Shown here piece by piece: positions 1 to 10,256 of a DNA stretch of 64,000 nt (positions are counted from its first letter, which is position 1; every line of letters starts with the position of its first letter). The position numbers and the translations under genes are program-made. Below the pieces are notes generated by a model. The model saw only the letters and a program-made list of their open reading frames with translations, made no database searches and was not told where the DNA came from. Source of the stretch: Immersiella caudata (Eukaryota; Ascomycota; Sordariomycetes; Sordariales; Lasiosphaeriaceae); the NCBI GenBank assembly GCA_030512335.1, contig JAULSU010000004.1, positions 372,001 through 436,000 on the forward strand, in the 5' to 3' direction.

Positions 1-92
1 TCTCCTGCAGCGTAAAGAGGAGGTTAAGGAGGCGGGAATGCGGCCAAATTGCAGCGCAGTGAATGCCACGTTTCCATGGTTTCGTATAATGA

Positions 93-1400
93 CTAGGAGT
101 TCCTGAAGAGCTCAACTGACACTTTCTCCCAGAAGCCATGCGGTGCTGAGGTTTCAGTGCCCATGGACTGTAGGGCTAGCTTTGCATCGCGGAACAATAT
201 GTCCAAAAAGGTCCTTCGAAGGAAGATGTTTTTTAAGCGAGTGATTGTGACGATGGACAGGTAGGCGAGGTCGACGTTCTCCGCTCTGTACCCTCGGAGT
301 TTCCATGCTGACCACTTGTGCTCACGCGGGATATTGTCCTCCCACAACAAAAGCATCCTGGCGGTCTACATATAGTGCGAGCTGGGCTACCATGGCTCGG
401 AATCGATGGCTGAGCAGCCTTGACGTGATATGGCGCCAAACATGTCATGGGTTTAAACCAAGGTTGCGAACAGCGATCGATCTGGCAGATACTCGAGGGA
501 CGGGTCTTTGATAGCAGGAGCAGTATCTGCTAAAGCGGCACGACGAGGAGGGCATCGACCAAAGGCGAAGTCGCTCTCGTGACAGGGAAGCAGGGCGGTG
601 ATGTCTGACTTGGAGAACGACAAAGGTAGATGTTGTTGAGCGTAGAGGTTACCGTGGTTTTGAATGACCCAAAACGTCCGTCTTGCCCGCTCGGCGTCAA
701 CAACCCGATCGGCGCTCGCATCGGGAGGCAGTCGGTACATCTCCTCACAATGGAGTCGAAGCACAGCAGCCATTCTTACGGCGATTTCCATGTTGATGGC
801 GCTGCGCAAGCGATCTCCCCTTTCCCAGTCGGCCATGCCCAACAGAAAGAAGGCCTGTGCATTTTCGAGGCTTATATTCCACATCTCGTCAGCGATGAGA
901 ATGTGGGCCACGTCCAAAAGAACTCAGACGCGTTTTTGCTGCCTTGGAACCTCTCGCAGAGTTCGGGCGTAAAGCGAGCCGAGATTCCGAGCATGCTCAG
1001 GAGGAGAAGACGTTGACTTAGCCTCTGTTTGTCTCCATCTGCTCCAGGAATAGAGATTTTGGTATAAACCCTGAGTGATATCAGCAGGTAGTTTTTGGTC
1101 GTTCACTCAACAGCCTGAACTCACCAATCTGGAGGCATGTTGTCAGAAAAACTCGGCAACCAGCGATCAGCTCTTCGTGCGGAGGTAGAAGACTCCAAAC
1201 ATCGTCCGACGCAGAAACCCTCTGGCCCCGTCGAGGGAGTACCGGAGACAGGTCGTGGGTTTGCTGCCTCGAGTCTTCTCTTGGTTCGGTAGACTCTCGT
1301 GCTCTTGTCGTACTGGTGGTCGACGCTGCAAGGGATGCTCGTCTGCTGACGGCAAGGTCGACATCGGCATATATAGCACGCTTGACACGAAACTGCACAA
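93..1400 (-). pseudogene. Decayed Zn2Cys6 fungal transcription factor
   Basis: Read on the minus strand, this is a fungal regulator with a Zn2Cys6 cluster followed by a fungal_trans domain. A damaged cysteine cluster (ACYICRCRPC then IPCS) lies near 1310-1365. A linker leads to LLPPHEELIAGC, and a plausible intron (GTGAGT...CTGAT...CACTCAG, about 1071-1122) joins it to GFIPKSLFLEQ. The fungal_trans core follows (SLENAQAFFLLGMADWERGD, RARRTFWV), then a C-terminal part (LRGYRAENVDLAYLS). The frame is broken: TAA at 1018-1020 and 453-455, TAG at 387-389, 366-368 and 93-95, and shifts near 1000-1010 and 912-925, plus one between the cluster and the linker. Protein-like sequence continues in the same frame past the four stops below 460. 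All five stops could come from CAA or CAG by C-to-T change, which suggests RIP. The original start and stop are not clear. Family call good, inactivity very likely. Confidence 0.8.
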
Positions 1401-1928
1401 GTCGTCAGGAGAAAAACGAAGGCATGCGGTTGGAGCGAAATACGCATTCGCCTGTCGTTTTCATCACCTCTATCAGGGAACGAGCTAACGCATATTATCA
1501 GCTGCGAAGAGGCAATACAGTGAACGGCAACCTCCCAGTTGCTTGCTATCCCCGGGCCGGCGCGCCGGCAGGGTTCACAAGGCACTCGATTGTTCTCACC
1601 GAGACATTTTGTTCGCAGACGCCACAGATGACCGTTTCGTTCTTGGCGGAGATGTATCCATTTCGAGGCTCTTATCTTCCCAAAACTGAATTAATTATTG
1701 ATCAAGCCTTTGTCTTTGAGAGCGAAAAGGCGGAATCCCGTCCTTGGCAATGGCGATCGATGGGATTGACGTCACCCCTTAGACAACAGAGTCCAAACGC
1801 CATCTTCAACACACCTTTGACCTTCGAGCTTCAAGTCTAAGTCGAAGACAAAATTCAACATCAGAAGCCAAGAAGCAAATAAACTAACCCTTCCATTCCC
1901 CAATTCCTGAACCCCCTTTTGCGTCATT
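1401..1928. other. Intergenic, nothing recognised
   Basis: This stretch holds the region upstream of the decayed regulator and the short leader of the GFA-like pseudogene. No reading frame with protein-like composition, RNA gene or repeat was seen. Confidence 0.4.
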
Positions 1929-2391
1929 ATGCCGCTCCATCTCCAAGGCCACCGCGTATGCCAGCAATTACAATACTCCCTCGACCTCAACTCCGAACCA
2001 CCCTCTGCCATTGCAACGGCTGCCGCCGCGCATTTGGGACAAACTACGGACTCACAGCCGAAGTTCCCATCCGGAGCTTTAAGTGCGACGAAAACTGCAG
2101 TCCCAAGAAAACACAAGCAGGACAATGGCGTGACGAGGGAGTTTTGCGATACTTGCGGAGCGTTCATTTGCGAGGATGGAGTAAGTACCTACCCTTCTCC
2201 ATCCATTTGGACCTTGCACTAAGCTAGAATATTTTAGGAAGAAGCAGCCGATAAGTTTCGTTGCATCATGTGGGGTACGCTGGACGAACCAGAGAAGACC
2301 CCGCCAAAACGGGGAGTTCTTCTGCAAGAATCGCACGAAGTGGATACCTGAGATACAAGACATTTTCCACAAGCACGAGATCAAGCAGTGA
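1929..2391 (+). pseudogene. Frameshifted GFA-family (CENP-V/GFA) protein
   Basis: GFA proteins are small zinc-binding proteins related to glutathione-dependent formaldehyde-activating enzyme. The family features are present but spread over frames. The start and SLDLNSE are in one frame, CHCNGCRRAFGTNYGL and VPIRSFKC in a second, and VTREFCDTCGAFICEDG again in the first. An intron follows (GTAAGT at about 2180 to TTTTAG at about 2238), then FRCIMWGTLDEPEK, and after another shift the end KWIPEIQDIFHKHEIK and TGA at 2389. The shifts lie near 2000, at the A run near 2107-2112, and at an extra C near 2317. The first zinc motif, normally C-x-C near the N-terminus, reads HRVC here and has lost a cysteine. 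No in-frame stops were seen. Either the gene is dead or the assembly carries indels; the missing cysteine favours a dead gene. Confidence 0.7.
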
Positions 2392-4076
2392 GAGTAGTCT
2401 TGTAGGAAAGAGAGAACGGACTGGCGTATTCTCGAGAGGTTCTAGGCTCGATAATCGTTTGATGGTACTATTATCCATGGCACGTGGTGGGGGAAACGGG
2501 TTTAACATTGCTTCTTACCCCTTGGTCGGAAGTAGCCGATGCCTTGCTGCGATTACAGTAGGCGTTACTTGCTAACACAAAGGACACTGAAAATACTCCG
2601 AAATGCTTTTTTGCATTTACAATACAGCTCCTCAGTTCCCGGGGCCGTTACAGCGCTCTTGTTCATCTAACGACGGCCAAACTCGTTCCTCCCACCACGT
2701 ATGCGGTTCCTCGCTCAGCCTCTGTCGTCTGCACAACTGCGGCATCTTCAGCACTGTGGAGCTGCACAAACAAAGTACGGATACGTCGCACTGCGTCGAG
2801 AAAAGCCTCGACCGGCGCAATCTCAGCCTTCGCAGAAGAACAGGTGACGCAGTGTTCAAAGTACCATGCACCAAGCCGAGAATCCGGAATGAGCCTTGCA
2901 TGGTGGCCTGTCTCCGAGTTTTGGTCTTACCGGTATACAACCACAACCCCATATGCCAAGCCATTCCTGCATGTTGGGTTCTGGTACACTAATCTTGGCC
3001 CTTTTAACGTAGATCGATCTGCCCAATCGCTCGTCTTACTGCCATCTTAGCTCTCGTAAGCATACGAACTGACGCTGTTGATCGTCCCCCGAAGAGGAAA
3101 TGTTGCCTTTACAGGGTTGAGCTGTGACAGCCCACATTCTCATGGAACTCTGGAATGACAGATGGTCCTGCAGCATCCGAGTCCGAGTTCGAGCAGCTGT
3201 TTGTGCCTTGTCACATAGGATGGACACGTTGCCTTCATGGGCATGTCGCCAATCTTTGGGTGATGAGAGGGAGACGTCATGTCGATGAAGCCATCAAGGT
3301 GGGTCACAATGTTTACTCGATATTTCAACAAAGCATGATAATCGAATAAAAGCACTAGCCTGCGCATGCTGCAAGGCGTTTGTTTGGGATGCAACCCCTT
3401 TTCAAGACCGTCAAGGTTCCCCGCCAATCCACGTGGTTGACAGATGTCGAGTCTTCTGCGTCCAACACGGTACGGCGATTCCGCTGAATGACAATGGAAT
3501 TGTCAACAAAGCCCTTGTCTTCGTACCCAAACTTTCATGTCATCCCGGTACGTCTTTGTCTGGAATCCCCGCCCAACCTCGAAATGTCAGCCCCCACTTG
3601 AGTCCTCGGGAGAGGCTCTTCCAGCTCGCTTGGGCCATTGGCGCAGCTGTAGCTTGTGCGCTATTGATCCCGTCATCTCATATCACCTCTTGCCGGGAAT
3701 GAAACCCAGAGTCAAGACTTTTGTTTGCCTTACCATTCCGCTGCGCGTTGGGTTACACCAAACGGTGGAGGTAGCTTTGACCGCGCACGGCATCCATTGG
3801 GCCCTCAACAGTACTAATTCCGGATGGACTGTGTTCCGCCGACCAGGTATTTCCCGGTCCCTCAAATCCATCCCAGGCCTGCGACTGGTGTTTCCTCCCG
3901 TAAACGCCCCACAAAGTCCCATCACCCGTGGCCCGTCCCTCGGTACCATTCACTGCTGTACGTACCACCAATCGCCGTGAAGGAATGCTTGGCATCTGAC
4001 GGGCCAAGGCTTTTCATATAAGATCTTGTGTTGCGCGCCGCGTTCATGTCTCAGACATTCACCATCTTCAATCAAG
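2392..4076. other. Gene-poor stretch with a possible gene remnant
   Basis: No complete gene was found. On the minus strand a reading frame without an ATG runs from about 2935 down to a TGA at 2663-2665. Its composition is protein-like (for example AWYFEHCVTCSSAKAEI and VEAFLDAVRRIRTLFVQL). It may be the last exon of a lost gene, but I do not recognise the family. The part from 3000 to 4000 has only weak frames. The last few hundred bases are presumably the promoter of the FAD-linked oxidase. Confidence 0.35.
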
Positions 4077-5708
4077 ATGCGTTCCCTGTCCCTGACGACC
4101 GCCCTCGTGGCGTTGGCCCTCGCCGTTGGCGGCAGCGCCGGGAAGTCGAACACCGGCAAGTCGTCAAAGCCCCCGGGCCACGGTCCCGGTAAACCCAAGA
4201 TCAAGGACGTGTCCGCCGCGGTAAGACCTCCCTCTCACTCTCAACCTCACCCAAGCCCAGCTAACAACAACCCGCAGTGCAACACTCTTTTCACCACCCT
4301 CCCCAACCAAGTCGCCTTCCCCAACACAACCTCCTACGCCCTCTCCTCTAACTACTGGTCCACCCGCCAATCCGCCCTCCACCCCTCCTGCTTCCTCACT
4401 CCCTCCTCCCCCGCCGCCGTCTCCTCCGCCCTCAAACTCCTCACATCCAACTCCATCCCCTTCACCGTCAAATCCGGCGGCCACACCGCCTTCCCCGGCT
4501 CCAACATCAACTCCACCGGCATAACCATCGACCTCCGCCTCCTCAACACCATCACCGTATCCCCCGACCGCCGCACCGTCTCTGTCGGCCCAGGCAACCA
4601 CTGGATTAACGTAACCACCGTCCTCGACCCTCTCGGCCTAGCCGTCGTCGGCGGACGCAGTGCCGACCCCGGCATAGGCGGACTAACCCTCGGCGGCGGA
4701 ATCTCCTACTTCTCCGGCCAGCGCGGCTGGGCATGCGACAATGTCCGCGCTTACGAAGTCGTTCTTGCATCAGGGGAAATGGTAACCGCCAGTCCAACAT
4801 CCAACTCAGACTTATACTGGTCCCTGCGCGGCGGCGCAGCCACGAACCTCGGCATCGTCACTCGTTTCGACCTCGCCTCCTTTGAGCAGGGCCTCCTCTG
4901 GGCGAATTCACTCGTCTACAACGCGACGCTGAATAGCACGCTCATCCCCCTCTTTCAAAATCTAACCGTTACCGGACTCCCCTCTGATCCAGCGGCGCAT
5001 ACATATTTTGGATTTGTGCGGCAGCCGGAGTTAGGAGAGTACCTGATCTACAGCGACCAGTTCCACGCGACGCCTGCGTCTTCCGACGCGACGAACGTAC
5101 CAGAGGTTTTCGAACCGTTCGCACAAGTCCCCGCTCTCGTGCGGCTTCCTCGCCTGTCGAATTTGACCGCTTTGCTTCAGGCGATTCAGCAGCCGTACGG
5201 GGAGAGGCAGATATGGATGAATGTCGCGGTGAAAGGGACATCGGCGGCGCTGTTGCAGGATATTCTTCCGTTGCATGAGGAGCACGTGCAGAGGATGCTG
5301 AACTCGGCGAACGGGACGAGGGTGACGCCGTATTTGACGTTCCAGCCGATTCCGGTGAACGTGTTGGACGCGATGCAGGTCAACGGAGGGAATGCGTTGG
5401 GGTTGACCCGGGACGATGGACCGCTGGTGATAGTGCAGTCAGCGACGGCCTGGGTGAGCGAAGCTCTCGACTGGAATGTCGAATCGAGTACCCGCGTCTT
5501 CATCCAGGACGTGGAGCGTCTTGCGAAGAGGAGAAACCTGGATCATGGGTTCATATACATGAACTACGCCGAGGATTCTCAGGATGTTTTCGACCGTTAC
5601 GGTCCAGACAACAAGAAGCGGCTTAGGGAGGTAGCGAAGAAGTACGACCCCGACGGGGTGCTGCAAAAGCTATGGAGAGGTTATTTTAAGCTGTGGTACC
5701 AGGCCTAA
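4077..5708 (+). CDS. Secreted FAD-linked oxidoreductase (BBE-like)
   Basis: Predicted 524-residue secreted flavoenzyme of the VAO/berberine-bridge-like family (FAD_binding_4 then a C-terminal BBE segment). Such enzymes oxidise sugars or secondary-metabolite alcohols and amines with oxygen. The ATG at 4077 gives a signal peptide (LTTALVALALAVGGSAG). A 57-nt intron (4221-4277, GTAAGA...GCTAAC...CCGCAG) is in phase, so the frame also reads through it; skipping it restores the usual CNTLFTTL start of the domain. The flavin-linking histidine is H117 in VKSGGHTAFPGS. The second site that carries cysteine in bicovalent members reads PGIGGLTLGGG, so single attachment is expected. WACDN and a C-terminal YMNYAEDSQDVFDRYG fit the family. 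Several N-glycosylation sites are present. Substrate unknown. Its neighbours, a regulator and an ABC transporter, suggest a role in secondary metabolism. Confidence 0.9.
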   Translation: MRSLSLTTALVALALAVGGSAGKSNTGKSSKPPGHGPGKPKIKDVSAAVRPPSHSQPHPSPANNNPQCNTLFTTLPNQVAFPNTTSYALSSNYWSTRQSALHPSCFLTPSSPAAVSSALKLLTSNSIPFTVKSGGHTAFPGSNINSTGITIDLRLLNTITVSPDRRTVSVGPGNHWINVTTVLDPLGLAVVGGRSADPGIGGLTLGGGISYFSGQRGWACDNVRAYEVVLASGEMVTASPTSNSDLYWSLRGGAATNLGIVTRFDLASFEQGLLWANSLVYNATLNSTLIPLFQNLTVTGLPSDPAAHTYFGFVRQPELGEYLIYSDQFHATPASSDATNVPEVFEPFAQVPALVRLPRLSNLTALLQAIQQPYGERQIWMNVAVKGTSAALLQDILPLHEEHVQRMLNSANGTRVTPYLTFQPIPVNVLDAMQVNGGNALGLTRDDGPLVIVQSATAWVSEALDWNVESSTRVFIQDVERLAKRRNLDHGFIYMNYAEDSQDVFDRYGPDNKKRLREVAKKYDPDGVLQKLWRGYFKLWYQA

Positions 5709-6214
5709 CTCACAGGCCTAATTTAGCGGCTGAGGAAGGGTCCCCGATTGGTAGCGATGCGTTTCACAGTAATTATGAGCCGAGAAGATGGAGTGAGAAG
5801 CATTCGATTGCACATGAACTCTGGCACATCATTGTGATGCGCTTTCGATTTGACGTTGCCTGGCGAGCCCTCCAGAGCGAGACAAGATTCTTCCACTCAA
5901 CTCAACAATATTTCGCCGCTTCTTTGGCGAAGTACGCAACACAAATCCGGTCCAAGAGGGCCAGAACTCTCGCACCATTCGGGCCACAGCTGATCGGCCT
6001 TCGGTATTCCTGTTGCAGGGTCAGCATCACTGTCGGCGTCCCAGGTTGAGGCTCTTACAATCTGACCCCCCGCTTTGTGTTGGTTGGCAGACTTCATTGT
6101 CGTGCCCATCATGGGCCGCAACCCTGGGAAGCGGGATACCCTGCTGGCTCTGCCGTATCTCAGGCCAGAATGCCAACATCAAGTGATGTGGACGTTCAAC
6201 CCAACAGGATTCGT
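5709..6214. other. Convergent 3' intergenic region
   Basis: This lies between the 3' ends of the oxidase (plus) and the C2H2 regulator (minus). No gene or repeat was seen; it presumably holds both 3' UTRs. Confidence 0.5.
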
Positions 6215-8938
6215 TCATCCAGGTGCAATCACCAGTGTCTCCTTACAGACCCTCAGCCGCTCATGTGCTTCCTTAAGGAGATCAGAGTGTGCTTCTGAGA
6301 AGATGGAATGCAACGCATCGAGGAGATCAGGCAGGCCTTCAGCTAGTGACGCGGAGGCAGCCTCGGTCAACTCGGAAAGGTCGGCAACACTGGAGAGGTA
6401 AGCCACGACCCGGCGATAGTTGACTGGAACAGGTTTCATGGGACGCGAAGGGCCATGTGAGTGCGTAGGCGAGTCCTGACTCGAGTCATGGCGGCTTATC
6501 GCGCGGACGAACGACCAAATACACAAGGCCGCATAGTACATGATCCATGGACGATGAGGATCGGTCTCGTTGCGGCAAGAATATGACTGGACTTCGATGG
6601 GCGGCAGGTTGATGCCCCCAACATCATGCCGCTTGCGCTCGCTCGCACTCCGCCTCGGATCAACCAGTACCCGATGTAGAAGCTTGAAGGCATGCAGAAC
6701 GGCATGTCTGGTGGACGGCATGGAAGCCCAGAGCTTCATTCGGGTGACGACGTTTGTGTAATCGCGAACTGAGACCTTTCTTCCGAGCAGGCGTTTCGCT
6801 CCGGCGTAAACTTGGCAGTCGACGATGTCCACGTGCAAGCTGATGTGGGCGAGATGATAGAGGACCGCGGCGCTTTGTATCGGACCGTTCAACCCTGAAC
6901 CCTGTGCTGAGGGGTCGGTAAGGCTCGGGCTTCCCAGCGCGCCCTGTGCCTGATCGAAGCTCGTCTTCCAGTCGTCGAACGCCTTGAGGAGGATCTTCTT
7001 CCAGTTCTCTTGAATCTCTGTCGACTGCGTTGTCAGATCCAACCATTTGAGGTGCGTCTCTCGATGACTGAGATGCCAGCCGACGCTGAGAAGTCCGGAC
7101 ATGATGATCATGCGACCAAAGGAGTGCGTTCGAACTTCTTTCCCATGAAGCGCCCGCTTAAGCCCGTCCAAGAACGAGATGGTCTTCACACCATACATTC
7201 GGAGGTTCTGGTCGAGCTGCCGCACTGTATCTGGGTTTGAAGCCGTCCAAAGGTTGTCATCGCAGGGGAGAGGCAGCCGTATCTCGTGTGGCGCCATGTC
7301 CGCGCTGTGACCAAACATGGCGGCATGGATGATGTCCAACATAAAAGCGGCGAACACGACACGGTGCATCGCCTCGGTCTCGGCCCACCGACTCCACCAG
7401 GTACGGGAATCGAGGCCAACGCCGTGAGACTGCTCGGCCGAGGCTACTTCGGGGGGAGACTCGCTTCCAGAGCGACCGATCAGGGGGCTGCCTCGTCGAA
7501 GAAGGGTGAGGGCGACCGAGTGGTATATGTGCGCTCGTTCATGAAGACGGCGAGAGGAGTACATCTTCTCGTAGAACTCAAGAAGTAGCAAGGCTTGCGC
7601 AACCCACAGGCTGACTGGTGGCATCGCGTCCTCTGCCGTTAGAATCTCTGACCTGACCCCGAGGATGATGACATCAGCAAAGCCCCCGTACTCTGATAGA
7701 CTACCGCTCGAATCCCTGCTGCGTAGCGATGCTGCGCCTAGCGCAATCATGACCATCAGGAGGAAGAGCGAGCATCTGTTGCATGAGAAGGTGGGTTGGT
7801 GGACGATGGGCAAGCGCGGGGAGACATGCTCCCAGTATTCTTGCAAGCAGTCTCGCATCATCTCGACGTTCAGGGCTGGAAGATCGCCACCGCTGTCATG
7901 GACGAGGTTGACAATTAGGGGTTCGGATTTCGGTTGCTTTTGGCGGAACATTTGGAACCACCGGAGAACATCTTGGCGTCGATGCTCATTGATCAGCTCG
8001 TCGCTTTCGACAAATCGCGGCGGCGTCTCGAGCTGCGATCTCCCGCTCGTCAGCGACTCATAGTCGTAGTGGATGTTATTGTTAAAAGTGGACTCCAGGC
8101 CGCCATCGATAAAGGGCAGCTGGTAGTCGGGGAAGTTCTCATAGGTTGCCTGCGGGTTGAAGAGCCATCCGGCAAAGTTGACGCGCGAGATCTCGTCATG
8201 CGCAAAGTCGACATTGTGATACGAGACCACGGAGGGCTGTTCGGTGATGCGAGGACCTTCACGGGGGTAGTACCCGGGCTTGGGACGGATGATGTTGCAG
8301 GCGGCCAGGTCCGTGATGGCGGCCCACCCGCCAGGGGATTGGTGGGGCTGGTGCGACATCCTGGAGGCGGCAGGATTCGGGAGCGATGGCGGAGGGTGTG
8401 TCGTGGAGTCCGGGGTTAGCAGTATCGCAGCGTCGTGCGGCACGCTGGCAAAAGTCGGTCGAGACTCGACGCCAGCAGTGGGCGACACCACGCTAGAGGC
8501 GCCAACTGAGCCCGGTGGTGATGAGGCCTTGGCGCTGAAGCTCGGGACGCGGTTCCTGGGCACGTATGATGCGGAATGGCGCTTTCGGTGGCGAGCGAGG
8601 AGATCTGCCCGAACAAATGTCTGCGAGCAGCCGGCGATTTCGCAGCGGAATATCTCCTTGGGCACATCTGGGACGGCAGTCAGCCTCAAATATCACGTAA
8701 AAACGAGCGCACAGAATGCGGGGCATGCGGCGCGGCGCGGAAACACGGGGAGACTGGGCAAACTCGTACGGTTCAAGCGATGGCGCTGGAGATGCTCCGC
8801 GCGACTGTACAGCTTGTCGCAGCCTGGATAGTCACAAGGGAAGCGGCGCGGAGCCCCCTTTCGGCTGGCGCGCTTGTATCCGCCGGGTGAGGCGGACACA
8901 GGGACGGGGTCGCCATTCGGAGGCGGTTGGGTTGTCAT
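6215..8938 (-). CDS. C2H2 zinc-finger / fungal_trans transcription factor
   Basis: Predicted 873-residue nuclear regulator. Exon 1 is 8938-8770 and exon 2 is 8667-6215, with a 102-nt intron (GTACGAG...GGCTGAC...CCCAG). The join matters: the last histidine of finger 1 is created across the splice site (exon ends HRLN, next residue H57). Finger 1 uses C35, C40, H53 and H57; finger 2 uses C65, C70, H83 and H87. A Ser/Pro-rich linker follows. The fungal-specific domain then starts around LQEYWEHVSPRLPIVHQPTF and runs through WWSRWAETEAMHRVVFAAFM. This two-finger plus fungal_trans layout is common in Pezizomycotina and is often found near metabolic clusters. Targets cannot be read from the sequence. 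It lies tail-to-tail with the FAD-linked oxidase and downstream of the ABC transporter, so local control is possible but unproven. Confidence 0.9.
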
Positions 8939-10256
8939 GGATCTGAAGGTGGACTTGGAATGCGCGAACTCATGGTCCCTCGTCGGGCGATGGGGCAGTT
9001 GGCACCGAGGTCGCTACGCGCGCCTAGCACAGCTGAGGGAGAGACATCTGGCCATGAACGAGTGATTAATACGATGAGTTTTGAAGCGCCGTGGATGTCG
9101 GAGTCGGACAGCGCGGCACGGCGGGCGGAACAATTGTGGAGGATGAAAAGCGGACGTCAATGGATGGGATCGATACTTGTTGAGATGGGTGTCGCGCGCT
9201 GGGACTGTGCCATGGAAAATAACTCGCAGCGACGAGCACGGGAGCAGAATTGCCAGCCGCGGGGTTCCTTCCCCAGATTCCCACAGCCAGGCAAACCCCC
9301 ACGTCAATCCGTGCCCGCTCTCTTCAATCTCCACACCCCACAAAGCAAAACTTGCGGACAGCACCACCTCATCCACGTGGAGGGCGCGCAACATCCACCT
9401 CATGTTACCAAGCGCGCGAGGCCGTGATGGCGGACCAACTGCTTGAGCGACGGAGAGTCAAAGCTTTCACAGTCCCCTTCCCGTGACATCCAATTTTCCC
9501 CCTTTTCTTCCGTTGCCAGGCGTGTCGATTGCGCGCCAGAACGAAACGCGAAGCACTGACCGCCGCGTTTGGCTGTCAAAAAAATGGCGGGGTCTGCCTT
9601 TGAAGTGTGGGAGGGTCGAGCTTCTCAGCGGGCATTTCTTAGCATGGACTGGGGGGACAGGAGCCTCGACGTGGGGGTTCCAGCAACAATTCACACCGAT
9701 TTTCGATCTTGCAGCGACTCATCCACGTCCACGACACACCGGTATCATCCGCTGTTGTGATGAGGAGAAATCGATACCATCTGCACATCGCCATCCCGCC
9801 CTGGCGCCGCTCCGCAAGGCAAGCCCTATCGATCACCAAACCCCTGGTCGCCCTTCAGGCAGTCTTCCCCTGAGACACGAATTGCCAATGAGGTGCATCA
9901 ACCTGGAAAATCCACCAATCCAAAGGCTTTGAACACCGAAAAGTTGCATACGCACTACTGCTTTGTCTTGCGTCTACGGATCCGTACTTTAATTTCTTTT
10001 CCTTATTCCCGAGGCTCTCGCGGTCCCACGTCAAACCTGCCAACATGCGACGATGTCTCGCCGGCAGCTCAATCTTGACAACATCCTTGCAGGCCCCCGC
10101 CGCGTTGGAGAAAGCCTTGGATGAAGTCGAAGCATCCACCGCATTGGGAAAGGCTTCAAAACCATGATATCAGGGGGCGTTACGCACGCCTTGGCCTACC
10201 CACGAACGAGAGGTACTCCGCATTGGTCACTATCTAGCCCGAGATCTACTCGCCGC
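8939..10256. promoter_or_regulatory. Promoter region of the C2H2 regulator
   Basis: About 1.3 kb upstream of the regulator and downstream of the ABC transporter stop. Reading frames here are short and look like chance frames. No RNA gene or tandem repeat was seen. Confidence 0.4.

Noticed and set aside
4164..4601. Long Gly/Val-rich minus-strand frame inside the FAD-linked oxidase
   Set aside because: It is the antisense of CCN-rich codons in a well-supported gene and is low complexity.
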